Of a stretch of 64,000 nt of DNA, positions 1 to 7,994 are shown in pieces. How positions within the stretch are numbered: the stretch's first letter is position 1; every line of letters begins with the position of its first letter. The position numbers and the translations under genes were made by a program. This DNA is from Kitasatospora acidiphila. Lineage in GTDB: Bacteria; Actinomycetota; Actinomycetes; Streptomycetales; Streptomycetaceae. The notes under the pieces were generated by a model. That model made no database searches, was not told the origin of the DNA, and was given only the letters and a program-made list of their open reading frames with translations. Location: assembly GCF_006636205.1 (NCBI RefSeq), contig NZ_VIGB01000003.1, positions 4,764,501 to 4,828,500 on the forward strand, in the 5' to 3' direction.

Positions 1-467
1 GCCGGTGCCCGGCGGGTCGGCACCGGGGTGCCGGGCTCGATGGTGAGCGCCTGGACGAGCGCGTCGGCCAGGTCCCGGCTCAGGTCTCCGGAGGACGACT
101 GGGTCTGCAGACCGAGCAGGATCGAGCCGTCCGGACGGCGCAGCGCCGGCCAGGCCAGCGGCAGCACGGTGGCCAGGGTGACCGACGGCACCTCGCCGGC
201 GGCACCGGCGGCCGCCGCGGCGGTCAGGGTCAGCGGAGCGGTGGCGGCCGGCACCAGCTCGCGCAGCGCCACCCAGTCCGCCTCGCCGGGCAGCCCCTCG
301 AACGGGCGCTGCACCAGCTCCTGCTCGGCGTGCGCGGCCTGCCGGCCGTGGCAGGCCTTGTAGCGGCGGCCGGAGCCGCACGGGCAGGCCTCGCGGGCGC
401 CGACCACGGGGACGGTGCCGGTCGCGGCGGTGGACTGGGCGGACTTGTTGGCGGCCTTCTTGGCCAT
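1..467 (-). CDS. DUF5926 / SEC-C motif protein, 3' end cut by window
   Basis: The gene runs off the left edge, so only the N-terminal ~155 residues are visible. It opens with a Lys/Ala-rich stretch (MAKKAANKSAQS) and then shows the SEC-C zinc-binding signature CPCGSGRRYKACHG near residues 28-41, the mark of the DUF5926 family found across Streptomyces. After that comes a globular Ala/Leu-rich region. SEC-C motifs bind one zinc and are known from the SecA C-terminus and many uncharacterised proteins; the function of this family is not established. The ATG start fits the conserved N-terminus and lies in a ~125-nt gap from the next gene on the same strand. Confidence 0.85.
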   Translation of the reverse strand, partial: MAKKAANKSAQSTAATGTVPVVGAREACPCGSGRRYKACHGRQAAHAEQELVQRPFEGLPGEADWVALRELVPAATAPLTLTAAAAAGAAGEVPSVTLATVLPLAWPALRRPDGSILLGLQTQSSSGDLSRDLADALVQALTIEPGTPVPTRRAP

Positions 468-593
468 GGCGCGGCTCTCCCGGGAGTGGGGTCAGTGTCT
501 CCGGGGCAGCCTACTGAGAATCCGCGGCCGGCTACCGTCGCCCGCGGCGGCGCCCGGCCGCGCCTGCCACGGCTACCGTCGCGCCCGCTGCAG

Positions 594-1148
594 CTACGGC
601 TGCACCCGCTGCGGCTCCGGTGCCCGGTCGTGCGCGGGCAGCGCGGCCCACACCGTCACCTCGCCCGGCGCGTCGCGCACCCCCCAGTCGGTGGCCAGCT
701 GGCCGACGATGCTCAGCCCGCGGCCGCCCCTGGCGGTCAGCGAGGGCCGGGCCGGCAGCGGCCTGGTGGTCGCGCCGCCGTCGGTGACCTCCAGGGTCAG
801 GGTGCCGTCGCCGTGCATCTGCCAGCGCACCAGGATGCCGCCGAGATCTTCGGTCGCGGAATCCCTGACTTCATGGTGCCACGTCATATTGCTGCCATTG
901 CCCGGAAATTCCTCGGCGATGTCCCGTTCCGTAAGGTCCAGCAATGGACCGAGCGGCCGGGCATAGCGGCAGGAATTGCTGAGCAGTTCGGAAAGGATCA
1001 GGACCGCGTCATCGATGACGGTGTCAGGCACCTCCTGGTCGCCCAGATCACGGCGCAACCTGCGCCGGGCTGCCCCGACGCTGGCCGGGCCGTGCGGCAC
1101 CGCCATGGTCGATGAAGTCGGCACTTCACGCGCCACCATCAACGCCAC
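594..1148 (-). CDS. RsbW-like serine kinase / ATP-binding regulatory protein
   Basis: A 184-residue single-domain GHKL ATPase of the anti-sigma-factor type abundant in streptomycetes. The N-box ELLSNSCRYA lies at residues 54-63, followed by a G1 box (VTDGGATTRP) and a glycine-rich lid (GGRGLSIVGQL) near the C-terminus. Such proteins usually bind or phosphorylate an anti-sigma antagonist, or a sigma factor of the SigB family. I chose the GTG start because AAGGAGG sits 7 nt upstream. An in-frame ATG lies three codons further in. The longer upstream frame has poor codon usage. No sigma factor gene is adjacent, so its partner is unknown. Confidence 0.82.
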   Translation of the reverse strand: MALMVAREVPTSSTMAVPHGPASVGAARRRLRRDLGDQEVPDTVIDDAVLILSELLSNSCRYARPLGPLLDLTERDIAEEFPGNGSNMTWHHEVRDSATEDLGGILVRWQMHGDGTLTLEVTDGGATTRPLPARPSLTARGGRGLSIVGQLATDWGVRDAPGEVTVWAALPAHDRAPEPQRVQP

Positions 1149-1366
1149 CCCCGGACCTCCTTCAGCGTTTGCCGAGGGATGGATGCCCCGGTGGAATGCG
1201 ACGGAAACGGCTCCGGGTGCACGGGGTGCGTCAATTGTGAAGTCGTCGCGACACTCATCGACTTTCGCGACCCAGCGTACGCAAAAGGTGATTATCCGCT
1301 TACGCTGCGTCAATCGCAGGAGTGGGATTCCGCCGCCCCGGGTATTGCCTTGCGCCGGGCGTACGC

Positions 1367-2209
1367 TCAGCGCCCGAGTTGGTCCAGCACCGCGCGGGGC
1401 CGGTTGGTGATGATCGCCGAGACGCCGAGTTCCAGGCAGAGCTCGACATCGGCCGGCTCGTCCACCGTCCACACGTGCACCCGGTGCCCGGCCGCCCGCA
1501 GCGCGCGGACCAGCTCCGGGCGGCGGCGGACCAGCTCGATGCCCGGCCCGGCCACCACCGCGCCCTGCGGCAGCCCGGCGCCCGGCCAGAGCCGCAGCAG
1601 CTCCGGGTGCTCGAACAGGAAGACCCGGGGGAACTCCGGCGCGGCCTTGCGCACCCGGCCCAGCGCCAGCCCGGAGAAGCTCATGATCCGGGCGTGCGGC
1701 CGCTCCGAGGCGCCCTCGCCGTCGGCGTCGTACGGCCCGACCGCGCCGGCGATCCCGAACCGGCGCAGCATCGCCACCAGCTCGGTCTCCACCCGGCCCC
1801 GGAACCGCACCGGGTGCTTGGTCTCGATCGCCAGGTCGACCCGGCGGCCGGCGTCCGCGACCAGCTCCAGCAGGCTCTCCAGGGTCAGCACCGGCTGCGG
1901 CTCGGGCCGCTCGGGGTGCTTCCAGGAGCCGAAGTCGTAGGCCCGCAGCTGCTCCAGGGTGAGCGCGGAGACCACCCGGCGGCCGCCGTCGGAGACCCGC
2001 TCGATGGTCCGGTCGTGCACGCAGACCAGCTGCCCGTCAGCGGTCACCCGCACGTCGCACTCCACCGCGTCGGCGCCCTCGGCCAGGGCGCGCCGATAGG
2101 CGGCGAGGGTGTGCTCGGGCAGCGCGGCGGAGGAGCCGCGGTGCGCCACCACCTGCACCGTCTGCGCGGTGCGGGTGGCGTTGGGGGCCGTCAGATCGGG
2201 GGTCGTCAC
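1367..2209 (-). CDS. Glycerophosphodiester phosphodiesterase
   Basis: A 280-residue TIM-barrel enzyme that hydrolyses glycerophosphodiesters to glycerol-3-phosphate and an alcohol. The GDPD signature is clear: VVAHRGSS with catalytic His near residue 23, the acidic pair in AVECDVRVT near residue 50, and the second histidine in VCVHDRTIERVS. No signal peptide is visible, so it probably acts in the cytosol on phospholipid breakdown products. The GTG start (MTTPDLTAP) places the barrel about 20 residues in, as in homologues; a longer frame to 2254 is possible but has no ribosome binding site. The stop lies 217 nt from the start of the ATPase gene, so the two may not be co-transcribed. Confidence 0.88.
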   Translation of the reverse strand: MTTPDLTAPNATRTAQTVQVVAHRGSSAALPEHTLAAYRRALAEGADAVECDVRVTADGQLVCVHDRTIERVSDGGRRVVSALTLEQLRAYDFGSWKHPERPEPQPVLTLESLLELVADAGRRVDLAIETKHPVRFRGRVETELVAMLRRFGIAGAVGPYDADGEGASERPHARIMSFSGLALGRVRKAAPEFPRVFLFEHPELLRLWPGAGLPQGAVVAGPGIELVRRRPELVRALRAAGHRVHVWTVDEPADVELCLELGVSAIITNRPRAVLDQLGR

Positions 2210-2270
2210 GGGCTCCAGCCTAGAGCCGCGAGATGACGCGAACGCGACGGGCACCCCAACAGCCGGACCG

Positions 2271-3644
2271 TCAGGCCTTGGGAGCCGCCCTGGTCAGCGC
2301 CCAGGTGGCGAGCCCGGCGACCAGGAACGAGTAGAGCGAGGCCGAGGTCCAGTCGCCCGGGGTGTAGTGCAGCAGCGAGTGCGCCTTGGTCCAGAACGCG
2401 GTCCAGCCGGTGGTGATCGGGGTGGGCGACAGGTACTGGTAGGTCGCGAAGCCGAGCACCCAGGGGAGCAGCAGCAGCGGCCGGGACGGCGCGTCCTGGG
2501 TGAGCGCCCAGCCCTGCCGGCGGCCGCGGCCGAGGAAGTAGTCCACCGCCAGCACCGCGAGCAGCGGCACGAAGACCGAGCCGATCAGGTAGAGGAAGTT
2601 GGAGTACCAGGTGGCGAGCTGGTTGATCTGGGTCGCGACCGCGGTGACCAGCAGGCCGATTCCGGCGGTCAGCCAGCGCCGGTCCACCCGGGGGAGGAGG
2701 TTGTGCAGCGACATCGCGGTCGAGTAGACGTTGGCGAACGACTGGTCGGCCTCGCGCAGCACCAGCACCAGCAGGAACGCCCAGCCGGCCGTCACCCCGG
2801 AGAACGAGGTAAGCAGGTTGTCCACGTTGTTGCCCTTGGCCTGCAGCAGCGCGACCAGGCCCAGCAGGTAGCACCAGACCTGGGCGACGGTGTAGCCGGA
2901 GAAGGTGCCCCAGAACGAGGCGCGCGCGGTGCGGGAATGCCGGGTGTAGTCGGCGGCCAGCGGCACGAAGGAGACCGAGATGGCGATGATCGCGTCGGTG
3001 GCCTGGGAGAAGCCGTGCCAGTTGCCGCGGCCCGGGTTGGGGATGTGGTGCCGGCCGAGCTGGATGGTGAAGTAGACCATCGCCACGGCCACGGCGACCG
3101 CCACGTACTTGCGCAGTGCCGTGATCGAGCCCAGCGGCCAGATCGTCAGCACCGTGGTCACCGCCCCCGCCACCAGCACGAACAGCCAGTGCCAGCCCTG
3201 GGTGCCGACCACCGTCTGGGCGCCGCTGGAGATCACCAGCAGCTCGTAGATCCCCCAGCCGACGCACTGCAGCACATTGAGCACGGTCGGCAGGTAGGAG
3301 AGCCGGGTGCCGAACAGGCCGCGCAGCACCGCCATCGCCGGGGCGCCGGTGCGGGCGCCGATCAGCGCGGCCACCGCGAGCATCGCGGTGCCGATCACGG
3401 TGCCGAGCACGATCGCGGTGGTCGCCGCGGTGATCGACAGCTCCTGGCCCTGGGCGCCGAGCACGGTGCTCGCGGTGGTGAAGCCGATCAGGCTGATCCC
3501 GAGGTTGGCCCAGAGCGCGAACTGGTCCCGGAAGCCCAGGGTGCGCGGCGGCGCGGTGTCCAGCACCAGCGGCGCCTCGGCGCGAACGGGCGGTGCGTCC
3601 TGCAGCACCGCGGTGGAGGCAGGGGAGGGCGAAGCAGCCGTCAT
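2271..3644 (-). CDS. cytX: CytX-type hydroxymethylpyrimidine permease (NCS1 family)
   Basis: A 457-residue NCS1 (purine-cytosine permease-like) transporter with about 12 hydrophobic segments, for example LWANLGISLIGFTT, WLFVLVAGAVTTVLTIW and SFLVAGLATWALTRA. NCS1 proteins import nucleobases and related compounds. The decisive evidence is the thiamin pyrophosphate riboswitch immediately upstream, which assigns this copy to import of the thiamin precursor HMP, the role proposed for CytX. The ATG is preceded by GGGAG at 7 nt, and that sequence lies at the 3' end of the riboswitch, so ligand binding could hide the ribosome binding site. The next gene downstream (GDPD) starts 61 nt after the stop and may be read through. 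Confidence 0.88.
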   Translation of the reverse strand: MTAASPSPASTAVLQDAPPVRAEAPLVLDTAPPRTLGFRDQFALWANLGISLIGFTTASTVLGAQGQELSITAATTAIVLGTVIGTAMLAVAALIGARTGAPAMAVLRGLFGTRLSYLPTVLNVLQCVGWGIYELLVISSGAQTVVGTQGWHWLFVLVAGAVTTVLTIWPLGSITALRKYVAVAVAVAMVYFTIQLGRHHIPNPGRGNWHGFSQATDAIIAISVSFVPLAADYTRHSRTARASFWGTFSGYTVAQVWCYLLGLVALLQAKGNNVDNLLTSFSGVTAGWAFLLVLVLREADQSFANVYSTAMSLHNLLPRVDRRWLTAGIGLLVTAVATQINQLATWYSNFLYLIGSVFVPLLAVLAVDYFLGRGRRQGWALTQDAPSRPLLLLPWVLGFATYQYLSPTPITTGWTAFWTKAHSLLHYTPGDWTSASLYSFLVAGLATWALTRAAPKA

Positions 3645-3651
3645 GGCGAAA

Positions 3652-3776
3652 CTCCCTACGCCGGCATTACCCGGACAGGTTCCGGCGGTCTGCGCTCCCT
3701 CGCCCGCGCCGGCGAAATCGCCATGGCGTACGGTCGACCAGCGCACTCTCAGCCTGGTGGGTCCAAGCTCCCGCGT
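3652..3776 (-). promoter_or_regulatory. TPP riboswitch (THI element)
   Basis: Reading the minus strand from 3776, the conserved THI-box parts appear in order: GGGAGCTTGG (P1/P2 side), GGCTGAGAGTGC (the hallmark CTGAGA), then after a variable stem ACCGCCGGAACCTG, CCGGGTAATGCCGGC and GTAGGGAG. These are the pyrimidine- and pyrophosphate-sensing helices of the thiamin pyrophosphate aptamer. The last element, AGGGAG, is the ribosome binding site of the permease gene, so control is most likely at translation initiation, off when TPP is plentiful. This is the usual mode in actinobacteria. Confidence 0.93.
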
Positions 3777-4023
3777 GTCAGATTTGGCCCGGAAAGGGTA
3801 GCCCGACACGCGGAATACGCCAAGGATGGGGGAATGCGCCGTCCGGATCGGCGGGACACCACGTTCGGTCGAGGCCGATCGAGTGGTCCCGAGGGGTGGG
3901 CGATCGCGGGCCGTCGGGTGTGCCTAAGGATTCTTACCAGTTCTTCAGGCAGGCCCTTACGGCAACCAGATCGGGCATGCGAAAAACTATGGGCCAAGGT
4001 CCTGTCAGCGATGGAGGTCGTCC

Positions 4024-5898
4024 GTGAGCACCGAGCACGAGAGTGGTTCCACCGGGCCGCAGGGGGAGCAACTCTCCAGCGGTCACGGCGAGCCGGGGGG
4101 CACTCCGGCGGTCGGTGGTCCGGCGGCGCCGGGCACCGGAGAGGTGACGCCGACGGTGGCGTTCGGCAAGGTGCCGGCTCCCGAGGCGGAGCCGGCCGCG
4201 CCGGCTGACAAGACGATGGCGTTCGGCCGGGTGCCGGCCCCCGAGGCTCCTGCCGCTCCGGTCGGCGAGCCCACCGTCGCCGAGGGCCTGAGCGCGCCCG
4301 AGTACATCGACGCGCCGCCGCCCGCCGTGCCGGGTGCCGGCTCCGGATACGTGGACGCGCCGCCGCCGGTGCTGCCGCCCGCCCCGGCCCAGCCGGCGCC
4401 CGCCGCGGAGCCCGTGGCCGTCGAGCCCCTGGTCGCGGAGCCCGTGGCGGCGGAGCCCACGGTCGTGGAGCCCCCGGTCAACCCGTACGCGACGCCGACG
4501 GCCGCCGCCGACCCCCGGGTCGCCCCGCAGATCACCGCCGGTGTGCCGGCCGGGTCCCCGCAGGAGCCGCACCACCCGTTCGGCGCCGGCCACCCGGTCG
4601 GCGAGGGCTGGGGCGGCGCGCCCACCGCCCCGGGCGGCCCGGGCTACCCCGGTGGCCCCGGTTACCCCGGTGGCCCGGGCGGCGACTACCCGGGTGGCCC
4701 GGGTGGCGAGTACCCGGGTGGTCCGGGTGGCGACTACCCCGGCGGCTGGGGCCAGCCGGCCCCGCGCAAGAAGGGCAAGGGCGGCCTGGTCGCCCTGATC
4801 GCCGCGATCGCCCTGGTGGCGGGCCTGGCCGGTGGTGTCGCGGGCGCCGCGATCAAGGGCGGTGACTCGTCGGGCAACGCGGGCAGCAGCCACAACAGCA
4901 CCACGGTCTCGGTGAACGGCGGCACCCAGGCGTCCAACCGGGCGCCCGACTCGGTGGCCGGGATCGCCAACAAGGCGCTGCCCAGCGTGGTCACCATCAA
5001 GGCCGAGGGCAGCAGCGAGTCCGGCACCGGCACCGGCTGGGTCTTCGACACCGAGGGCCACATCCTGACCAACAACCACGTGGTCGCCCCGGCCCAGGGC
5101 GGCGGCAAGCTGACCGTCAAGTTCTCCGACGGCACCACCTACCCCGCCTCCGTGGTCGGCCAGGCCAAGGGCTACGACATCGCCGTGGTCAAGCTGGACA
5201 ACCCGCCGGCCGGCAAGCTGGTCCCGCTCCCGCTGGGCGACTCCGACCAGGTGCAGGTGGGCGACACGACCATCGCCATCGGCGCCCCGTACGACCTGGA
5301 GGGCACCGTCACCTCCGGCATCGTCAGCGCCAAGAACCGCCCGGTCCAGTCCGGCGACCAGGCCGGCAACCAGACCTCGTACATGATGGCGCTCCAGACC
5401 GACGCCTCGATCAACCCCGGCAACTCCGGCGGCCCGCTGCTCAACGGCCAGGGCGCGGTGATCGGCGTCAACTCGGCGATCCAGTCCAACTCCAGCGGGA
5501 GCGGCCAGGCCGGCAGCATCGGCCTCGGCTTCGCCATCCCGATCAACCAGGCCAAGCGGGTCGCCCAGATGCTGATCAAGACCGGCACCCCGGTCTACGC
5601 GACCCTCGGCATCCTGCGCAACGACGACTACCAGAACGGCGACGGCGCCCAGGTGCAGACCCAGTCCATCCAGGGCACCCCGCCGGTCACCCCCGGCGGC
5701 CCCGCCGACAAGGCCGGCCTCAAGGCGGGCGACGTCATCACCAAGCTCGGCGGCGTGCAGGTCGACGGCAGCCCGGCCCTGGTCGCCACCATCTGGACGC
5801 ACTCCCCGGGTGACCAGGTCCAGGTGGACTACACCCGCAACGGTCAGGCCAGCACCACCACCGTCACCCTCGGCAGCCGCTCCGGCGACACCAACTGA
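4024..5898 (+). CDS. HtrA/DegP-type serine protease with PDZ domain
   Basis: A 624-residue trypsin-like protease. Residues 1-250 are a Pro/Ala-rich cytoplasmic region with repeated FG(K/R)VPAPE motifs and a Gly-Pro-Tyr repeat (GGPGYPGG, GGDYPGG). One membrane segment follows at about 255-280, so the catalytic domain faces outside. The triad is visible: His352 in TNNHVVAP, Asp385 in GYDIAVVKLD and Ser468 in NPGNSGGPL. A C-terminal PDZ domain follows at about 545-615 (GPADKAGLKAGDVITKLGG). Such proteases degrade misfolded exported proteins. GTG start with GGAGG 6 nt upstream. It stands alone, followed by a tRNA gene. Confidence 0.93.
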   Translation: MSTEHESGSTGPQGEQLSSGHGEPGGTPAVGGPAAPGTGEVTPTVAFGKVPAPEAEPAAPADKTMAFGRVPAPEAPAAPVGEPTVAEGLSAPEYIDAPPPAVPGAGSGYVDAPPPVLPPAPAQPAPAAEPVAVEPLVAEPVAAEPTVVEPPVNPYATPTAAADPRVAPQITAGVPAGSPQEPHHPFGAGHPVGEGWGGAPTAPGGPGYPGGPGYPGGPGGDYPGGPGGEYPGGPGGDYPGGWGQPAPRKKGKGGLVALIAAIALVAGLAGGVAGAAIKGGDSSGNAGSSHNSTTVSVNGGTQASNRAPDSVAGIANKALPSVVTIKAEGSSESGTGTGWVFDTEGHILTNNHVVAPAQGGGKLTVKFSDGTTYPASVVGQAKGYDIAVVKLDNPPAGKLVPLPLGDSDQVQVGDTTIAIGAPYDLEGTVTSGIVSAKNRPVQSGDQAGNQTSYMMALQTDASINPGNSGGPLLNGQGAVIGVNSAIQSNSSGSGQAGSIGLGFAIPINQAKRVAQMLIKTGTPVYATLGILRNDDYQNGDGAQVQTQSIQGTPPVTPGGPADKAGLKAGDVITKLGGVQVDGSPALVATIWTHSPGDQVQVDYTRNGQASTTTVTLGSRSGDTN

Positions 5899-5972
5899 CC
5901 CACAAGGTGCACCGGGCCCGCCAAACCCGGTGCACCACACCCCCTTGGACCCGTTAGGCTGACCTCCGCCTG

Positions 5973-6060
5973 GGAGAGCTGCCCGAGCGGCCTAAGGGAA
6001 CAGTCTTGAAAACTGTCGTGCGGTGACCCCGTACCGTGGGTTCGAATCCCACGCTCTCCG
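5973..6060 (+). tRNA. tRNA-Ser(TGA)
   Basis: A class II tRNA with acceptor GGAGAGC paired to GCTCTCC, anticodon stem ACAGT/ACTGT around the loop CTTGAAA (anticodon TGA, reads UCA), a long variable arm and the T-loop GGTTCGAATCC. G discriminator; CCA is not encoded. Confidence 0.95.
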
Positions 6061-6082
6061 CTGGTAGGCGAAAGCCTGGTCA

Positions 6083-6120
6083 GGGCGGGTACCGGTGACA
6101 TGCCGGTACCCGCCCTTTTT
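6083..6120 (+). terminator. Rho-independent terminator after tRNA-Ser
   Basis: A 13-bp GC stem (GGGCGGGTACCGG with its complement), 7-nt loop and a run of five T. One of the few terminators here with a clear U tract. It ends the tRNA transcript and lies just before the lectin gene's ribosome binding site. Confidence 0.85.
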
Positions 6121-6135
6121 CGGAGGGGGATTCTC

Positions 6136-7013
6136 TTGAGGCGCACCAACGTGCTCAGACGGACCGCCGTGGCGCTGCTCAGTGCCGCCGCGCTGGCGGT
6201 CACCGCGCCGGCCGCCACCGCCGCCGCACCGGCCCGAAGGCCGCTGCTCCGAAGGCCGCTGCCCCGGCGACGACGTACACGTTCCTGGAGAGCGGGCAGC
6301 AGCTGCTGCCGGGGCAGAGCCTGACCAACGGTGAGTCGACCCTGGTGATGCAGGGCGACGGCAACCTGGTGATGTACCTGGTCGGCCCGACCGGCAACCA
6401 CGGCCCGGCCATCTGGTCCACCGGCACCTGGGGCCACAGCGGCGCGTACGCGTACATGCAGCCCGACGGCAACCTGGTGGTCTACCTGCAGGGCCGGACC
6501 GACTCGTCGGCCGCGCTGTGGAGCACCAACAGCTGGGGCCACTGGGGTGCCAAGGCCCAGCTGCTGAACGGCTGGTTCTGCGTCTTCAGCAACGGGTTCC
6601 TCTGGCAGACCCCGACCGGCCTCGCGCCGGCGGTCGGCAGGGGTGCGGACGCGGGGAGCGTCCTCGATGAGAGCCGGGGCATCGCGGCCACCACCTGGAT
6701 CGAGTCGAACTCGGTCTGGCTGGTCAACCAGGCCGACGGCAACCTGGTGCTCTACCGCAAGCGCGACGGCGCGGCGCTGTGGTCCACCGGGACCTCGGGC
6801 AAGCCGGGCTCGATCGCGTTCATCTCGAACACCACTGGCACCCTGTTCCTCTTCAACCCCACCTACGGGACGACCTGGTCCACCGCGGACTTCCGCAGCC
6901 CCGGCGCCTACGCCAAGGTGCAGGACGACGGGAACTTCGTGGTCTACCGCGCCGGCGGCGGTCCGACCACCGGCGGCGCCCTGTGGTCCACCGGGACCTG
7001 GGGCGACTGGTAA
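6136..7013 (+). pseudogene. Secreted B-lectin (bulb-type mannose-binding) protein, frameshifted
   Basis: A signal peptide (LRRTAVALLSAAALAVTAPAATAAAPA) is read in one frame and the mature protein in another, so the gene is broken near position 6235. After the shift the frame gives KAAAPATTYTFLESGQQ and then four mannose-binding motifs of the form QxDGNxVxY: QGDGNLVMY, QPDGNLVVY, QADGNLVLY and QDDGNFVVY, i.e. two or more bulb-lectin domains. Adding one base around 6234-6235 restores a single ~292-residue secreted lectin. TTG start chosen because GGAGGGGG lies 6 nt upstream; a GTG five codons on is an alternative. Likely function is extracellular glycan binding. The frameshift may be a sequence error, because codon usage is good on both sides. 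Confidence 0.75.
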
Positions 7014-7030
7014 CCGGCGACGCCGTGCTG

Positions 7031-7067
7031 CCCGGCCCCTGACCTGCGACGACGGTCAGGGGCCGGG
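7031..7067. terminator. GC-rich terminator hairpin
   Basis: A perfect 14-bp stem (CCCGGCCCCTGACC with its complement) around a 9-nt loop, 17 nt after the lectin stop. No U tract, which is normal in this group. Confidence 0.75.
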
Positions 7068-7086
7068 GCGTTCCGGCCGAGTCTGA

Positions 7087-7106
7087 TCTTCAGGTGGTCT
7101 TCAGGT
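7087..7106. promoter_or_regulatory. Two 9-bp direct repeats, 11-bp period
   Basis: TCTTCAGGT occurs at 7087-7095 and again at 7098-7106. An 11-bp centre spacing puts both copies on the same helix face, as for OmpR/PhoB-family response regulators. The pair lies 22 nt before the start codon of the membrane protein gene, with CATATT between them as a possible -10. Confidence 0.4.
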
Positions 7107-7127
7107 CGGCCTGACATATTGGCGGCC

Positions 7128-7919
7128 ATGACGACTGCTCAACTCCGGCCGAGTGAGCCGGCCACATCCGCGCGGGCTGTGCTGAGCAAGGTGCCCGAGG
7201 TCACGGCGCTGTTCTGGGTGGCCAAGGTGCTGACCACCGGCATGGGGGAGACCGCGTCGGACACCCTGGCGAACTCGCTGGGGCCGATCCCGGCGGTGGG
7301 GCTGGGCGGCCTCGGCCTGCTGGTGGCCCTGGTGCTGCAGTTCCGGGTGAAGCGCTACGTGCCGGTGGTGTACTGGTTCGCGATCGTCATGGTCAGCGTC
7401 TTCGGCACCATGGCGGCCGACGGGCTGCACGTGGTGGTCGGGGTGCCGTACCCGGTGTCGGCGTCGCTCTTCCTGGTGTCGCTGGTGGTGATCTTCGCCT
7501 GGTGGAAGAAGGCCGAGGGCACACTGGCCATCGACAGCGTCCGGACGACCCGTCGGGAGCTCTTCTACTGGGCCGCGGTGCTGGCCACCTTCGCGATGGG
7601 CACCGCCGTCGGCGACCTGACCGCGTACGGCTTCAACCTCGGCTGGCTGGAGGGCGCGCTGCTGTTCGCGGTGGCGATCGCGCTGCCGGCGCTGGCGCAC
7701 TGGCTGCTGCGACTGAACGCGGTGCTGGCCTTCTGGCTGGCCTACATCCTGACCCGGCCGCTGGGCGCCTCGCTCGCCGACTGGCTGGGCGCGCCCAAGA
7801 AGCACCACGGCCTGGGCTACGGCTACGGCCCGGTGACCGCCGTGCTGACCGCGGTGATCGTGCTGGTGGTGGCCTACCTCCAGGCCACCCACGGGCGGCA
7901 GAAGCGCAAGCACGCCTGA
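7128..7919 (+). CDS. COG4705-type integral membrane protein
   Basis: A 263-residue protein with about eight hydrophobic helices. It matches the uncharacterised COG4705 family by its start (KVPEVTALFWVAKVLTTGMGETASD), by the loop FKVKR-like FRVKRYVPVVYW, and by the second-half repeat TFAMGTAVGDLTAYGF, which mirrors the first half and suggests an internal duplication. Charged and small residues in the two GE/GD-T motifs (MGETASD, VGDLTA) are the likely functional core. No substrate is known. ATG chosen; an in-frame TTG three codons earlier is less likely. There is no clear ribosome binding site, so the transcript may be near-leaderless. Direct repeats just upstream suggest response-regulator control. 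Confidence 0.8.
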   Translation: MTTAQLRPSEPATSARAVLSKVPEVTALFWVAKVLTTGMGETASDTLANSLGPIPAVGLGGLGLLVALVLQFRVKRYVPVVYWFAIVMVSVFGTMAADGLHVVVGVPYPVSASLFLVSLVVIFAWWKKAEGTLAIDSVRTTRRELFYWAAVLATFAMGTAVGDLTAYGFNLGWLEGALLFAVAIALPALAHWLLRLNAVLAFWLAYILTRPLGASLADWLGAPKKHHGLGYGYGPVTAVLTAVIVLVVAYLQATHGRQKRKHA

Positions 7920-7994
7920 CCCGTTCGCGCCGCAGGGCGCGTAGGCTCCGTTCCGTCCTCGGATCCGGCACGACCGAACCGAACGGAGCCCGTG

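Noticed and set aside
2109..4208. A 699-codon plus-strand frame across the CytX gene and riboswitch
   Set aside because: It runs over a riboswitch and the start of another gene and has no domain; a GC-rich shadow.
3934..5940. A 668-codon open frame on the minus strand opposite the HtrA gene
   Set aside because: Mirror of a GC-rich coding sequence. The plus frame has catalytic triad, membrane segment and PDZ domain; the minus frame has only Gly/Arg/Ala-rich low-complexity sequence.
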